A DNA stretch of 64,000 nucleotides, from positions 1,488,001 through 1,552,000 of the forward strand of contig NC_013757.1 in the NCBI RefSeq assembly GCF_000025345.1. The letters run 5' to 3'. Positions 61,702-64,000 of this stretch are shown in pieces (the stretch's first letter is position 1; every line of letters starts with the position of its first letter). Both the position numbers and the translations under genes were made by a program. The DNA comes from Geodermatophilus obscurus DSM 43160. GTDB lineage: Bacteria; Actinomycetota; Actinomycetes; Mycobacteriales; Geodermatophilaceae. The notes under the pieces were generated by a model, which saw only the letters and a program-made list of their open reading frames with translations, did no database searches and had not been told where the DNA came from.

Positions 61702-61955
61702 CCGTCCGGTCGGCCGTCGGGCACAGCGGCGCGGGGTGGGTGCGCCTACGCCGACGGGGTCGCAGGAGGCGGTGTGGTCGCCCACCCGTGCCCACCGCGA
61801 GGACCTCCTGGGACGACACAGGCGACCAGCGCGCCAGAGCCAGCGCCGCCGTCACGTGTCGGACAGCGCTCCTCTCGGAGACGACTGAGCCGGCCTTCCC
61901 TGGGCCGAGGGCCGCCGCCGCCTGGCGACGCCGGCCGCTGCGGGCCTCGGTGAGG

Positions 61956-62663
61956 TCACGGGCGTTCGCAGTTCAGCGCGCCCATCGCCCGGTTCGGGTT
62001 GATGCACCGGTCCCAGCCGTCCCCGCCGTCGTTGGTGTTGGTGCCGGGCCCCCCATCGAGCCGGTCGTCGTGGTCGCCACCCTCGAGCTGGTCGTTCCCG
62101 TACTCGCCGAAGAGCCGGTCGTTGCCCCCGTTGGGATTCGACTCGCGCAGCATGTCGTCGTCCGGGCCGCCGTACATGACGTCGTTGCCCTCGAGGCCGT
62201 TGAGGTCGTCGGCTCCTGGGCCGCCGTGGATCTCGTCCCCACCTGAACCACCCTCGAGTTCGTCCCGGCCCTCCTGACCACGGAGCCAGTCGCCGCGCTC
62301 CTCCCCTCGGACCTGGTCGACATCGAACGCACCGGCCCCGCTGGGCCCCGCGTAGATGGTGTCCCGACCAGGCCGTGGCCGGGTGCTGGAGTCCCCGTAG
62401 TCGCCACAGATGACGTCCGGGCCGTCCAGTCCGCGGATGGTGTCGTTCCCGCCCAGCCCGATCATCACGTCTCGACCGTTGGTCCCGACGAGTGTGTCGT
62501 TCCTCTCCGTGCCGATGTGCGTCGGCGTCAGGTTCAGGCAGGTCACCTGCTGCGCCTGAGCGGCCACGGGGCTGACGAGGCCGGCCGAGGCCACCACGGC
62601 TACGACGACGGCCGGCCGGATTGCACGCCGAGTCCGTCCCCGCACGGGTTGGCATCCGTACAT
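61956..62663 (-). CDS. Secreted RTX/hemolysin-type calcium-binding protein
   Basis: A 235-residue exported protein. Signal peptide to about residue 38 (VVVAVVASAGLVSPVAAQAQ), then glycine/aspartate nonapeptide repeats (GTNGRDVMIGLGGNDTIRGL, LNGLEGNDVMYGGPDDD, LFGEYGNDQLEGGDHDD) forming a calcium beta-roll. Single Cys pairs near both ends. AGGAAGGGAG precedes the ATG. No toxin or enzyme domain, so likely a surface or matrix protein. Confidence 0.88.
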   Translation of the reverse strand: MYGCQPVRGRTRRAIRPAVVVAVVASAGLVSPVAAQAQQVTCLNLTPTHIGTERNDTLVGTNGRDVMIGLGGNDTIRGLDGPDVICGDYGDSSTRPRPGRDTIYAGPSGAGAFDVDQVRGEERGDWLRGQEGRDELEGGSGGDEIHGGPGADDLNGLEGNDVMYGGPDDDMLRESNPNGGNDRLFGEYGNDQLEGGDHDDRLDGGPGTNTNDGGDGWDRCINPNRAMGALNCERP

Positions 62664-62985
62664 GACGACTCCCTTCCTGGACACGTCCACCGCGAGGTTC
62701 GCGGATGGGCTCCTCCGGAGGGGGCTCCTCGTAGCTCTTCGACGGGGCTGCCAGGACCCCTCTGGAGACGACGCTGCGACCCGTCCGGTGCCGGGACCCA
62801 GGGCGTGCCCCGCGCGTGCGGATGGGTGCCAGAGGGGTCCCTCCGGGTGTGCCATCGAGATCGTCGCGGACGGGTCTTCCGGACGATGCTCCCGCGATGC
62901 CGTCACCGCAGCGTCACGGATCCGCCAACAGGCGGCCTCGAGGAACGGGGCGGTGGCCTCGTGCCAGGCGCACGAGGACCGTGGG
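62664..62985. other. Intergenic between RTX gene and tRNA-Arg fragment
   Basis: No gene supported. It is the upstream region of the RTX gene and, if the right end is an attachment site, chromosomal sequence flanking a tRNA-Arg integration site. Confidence 0.3.
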
Positions 62986-63032
62986 CGCGCCCGGCAGGGA
63001 TCGAACCTGCGACCAAGTGCTTAGAAGGCACC
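62986..63032 (-). repeat. 3' half of tRNA-Arg(UCU): attachment-site relic
   Basis: On the minus strand this contains an anticodon stem-loop GGTGC-CTTCTAA-GCACT (anticodon TCT), a T arm GCAGG-TTCGATC-CCTGC and acceptor strand CGGGCGC with discriminator G, but no D arm or 5' acceptor strand: sequence beyond 63034 is unrelated. It is thus not a functional tRNA. Like the fragment at 11382, it should be one att site of an integrated element. Confidence 0.75.
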
Positions 63033-63397
63033 TGCAAGATCACGGGGACAAACACGCAGGTGGGGTGGGGTGGCGGGTGGAGTTCACTGCCCCCGGACGC
63101 CCACAATTACCTGCTCTCTGGGCACCTTCATTCACCCCACTGCACCAATTCGTCAACCGTGGTGTGCCCTCACTCTGTGCCCGCCACCGTTAACGGCTGG
63201 GTTGAGGACCAACGCCTCTTGCACGCTGCATGGTTATGCAGCTACGCGCATACGCGCGCGCTCACAAAGCGCACGGAACCTTGGAGAAGTGAAAGGGTAG
63301 CGGGCCTTTATCACCGTGGTGATCTTGAAAAGGGTGGGCAGAGGGATCTCCACCCCACCCCGCTGCGGACCGTGACCGAATCGAGGAGTCTCCCGGC
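63033..63397. other. Low-G+C intergenic with a 14-base palindrome
   Basis: No gene supported. ATCACC-GT-GGTGAT (63310-63323) is a perfect palindrome 75 bases upstream of the small gene at 63398 and looks like an operator. Confidence 0.4.
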
Positions 63398-63589
63398 ATG
63401 ACCATCCGGCGGTTCACCGATGCCGACCGGCAGGACATCCGCGACGCGGCCGAGGAGCGTCGGGTCCTGGACGAGCTGTACCGGAAGGACTGGGCGCGGA
63501 CGATCTCGTCTGAAGAGACGGACGAGCGGATCGCGTACCACTGGGAGATCATGGGCACTCTGCAGATCGACCCGTACCGGCGCAGCTAG
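63398..63589 (+). CDS. Small acidic hypothetical protein
   Basis: A 63-residue charged helical protein (TIRRFTDADRQDIRDAAEER ... QIDPYRRS). ATG follows a GAGGAG-like site. The preceding palindrome suggests tight regulation. Unknown family; position next to a presumed att site suggests an element-regulatory protein. Confidence 0.55.
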   Translation: MTIRRFTDADRQDIRDAAEERRVLDELYRKDWARTISSEETDERIAYHWEIMGTLQIDPYRRS

Positions 63590-63762
63590 TACCGCGTCAG
63601 GCAACCTCCGCCCTGAAGGCGGCTTTAGAACAGTGCGCCCTGAGCCGGGCCCGGGGCGTATGTGGCCCCGCGATTCGTCCCACTCGGATCCCCGCCAGTT
63701 CCCCATAGGCGTACGGTTCAGTTAGAGGCTGCCCGGACCGGCATGTACGGAGGGTCGAATCT

Positions 63763-64000
63763 GTGAACACATCCCTACCCATTAGCGTCGTTGCCGTGGT
63801 CGTGTCATTTGCTGCTCTCATTTCGTCAATCTTCCTAGGAATCCGCCAGCAAAGGATGTCACGACAGGCGTATCATGTATCCGCCTTCCTTCAACTTATG
63901 TCTGAATTTCGGGACCCGGCATTTCACGACGACTACAACTACGTCGTCTCGAGGCTCGCCAAGGAACACTCCTCGGAGCTGGGCGTCTTCGACCTGCCGG
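63763..64000 (+). CDS. Membrane-anchored hypothetical protein, truncated by window end
   Basis: The first 79 codons of a protein starting with GTG after GGAGGG. It has an N-terminal membrane segment (about residues 7-27), then IRQQRMSRQAYHVSAFLQLM and EFRDPAFHDDYNYVVSRL. The pattern of one membrane helix, a QQ/R-rich linker and FRxPxFHxxYxYV resembles DUF4760-type proteins. A/T-richer codons than the backbone. Function unknown. Confidence 0.65.
   Translation, partial: MNTSLPISVVAVVVSFAALISSIFLGIRQQRMSRQAYHVSAFLQLMSEFRDPAFHDDYNYVVSRLAKEHSSELGVFDLP

Larger units (their letters stand above)
62986..64000. mobile_element. Left end of a second tRNA-integrated element (partial)
   Basis: Right of the truncated tRNA-Arg the sequence is visibly less G+C-rich and carries short genes unlike the backbone. 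An intact tRNA-Arg(UCU) should lie beyond the window at the other end. No integrase is seen within the window. Confidence 0.5.

Noticed and set aside
57646-61785. 1,379-codon minus-strand frame
   Set aside because: Shadow over the SGNH, GGDEF-EAL and LLM genes; low-complexity Arg/Pro/Gly composition.
62986-63060. Functional tRNA-Arg
   Set aside because: The D arm and 5' acceptor strand are absent.

Overview
The window is very G+C-rich actinobacterial chromosome. Gene content, dispersed G+C-rich intergenic repeats, GTG-rich start usage and a fused FbiC (cofactor F420 synthesis) fit a Geodermatophilaceae-like soil or rock actinobacterium (Blastococcus, Geodermatophilus or Modestobacter type). 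That placement is inference from style and gene content only.

Layout. 1-4.6 kb: small membrane protein, VOC/AraC pair, PAP2 phosphatase, a YbhN-type flippase gene broken by two visible lesions, and a short graveyard of truncated genes. 4.6-11.0 kb: a sugar-acid catabolic locus (class II aldolase, GntR regulator, KdgT-type permease, RuBisCO-like protein, DUF1537 kinase, zinc alcohol dehydrogenase) with a promoter overlapped by two tandem palindromic operators. 11.38-23.98 kb: an integrative mobilizable element in a tRNA-Lys(CUU) gene, bounded by a 45-bp direct repeat. It carries integrase, excisionase-like protein, MobF relaxase, a possible oriT, an unrecognised two-gene cargo operon whose first product has an HExxH motif, a secreted SGNH hydrolase, a short-repeat array and VapBC. 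24-34.6 kb: cell-envelope and housekeeping genes (L,D-transpeptidase, MoaD-like protein, GAF-ANTAR regulator, DUF1707 protein, tRNA-His, oligoribonuclease). 34.6-40.9 kb: TetR-controlled acyl-CoA carboxylase/acyl-CoA dehydrogenase genes of the leucine-degradation type, interrupted by a ferritin and a small Cys-rich protein. 41-46.3 kb: cyclase, glycerate kinase, quinone reductase, VOC protein, lipoprotein, TupA-like ATP-grasp.

46.3-52.4 kb: fbiC is intact, but a diverged, frameshifted second copy of its last ~180 bp lies 3.5 kb away. Between the two copies sits a 1,051-residue membrane-anchored NACHT NTPase, a likely defence gene. This looks like an insertion that displaced the old fbiC 3' end and supplied a new one. 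52.6-61.7 kb: a four-gene ECF sigma/anti-sigma/ABC exporter operon, flavin reductase, NUDIX, SGNH hydrolase, PAS-GGDEF-EAL protein and a luciferase-like oxidoreductase, separated by members of the dispersed repeat family. 62-64 kb: an RTX-repeat protein, then the 3' half of a tRNA-Arg(UCU) gene, after which base composition drops. This probably marks one end of a second integrated element that runs out of the window.

The best candidates for undescribed biology are the HExxH two-gene operon (17.7-20.1 kb) and the NACHT insertion at fbiC (46.3-50.0 kb). The catabolic RuBisCO-like protein locus is a third, metabolic, candidate.
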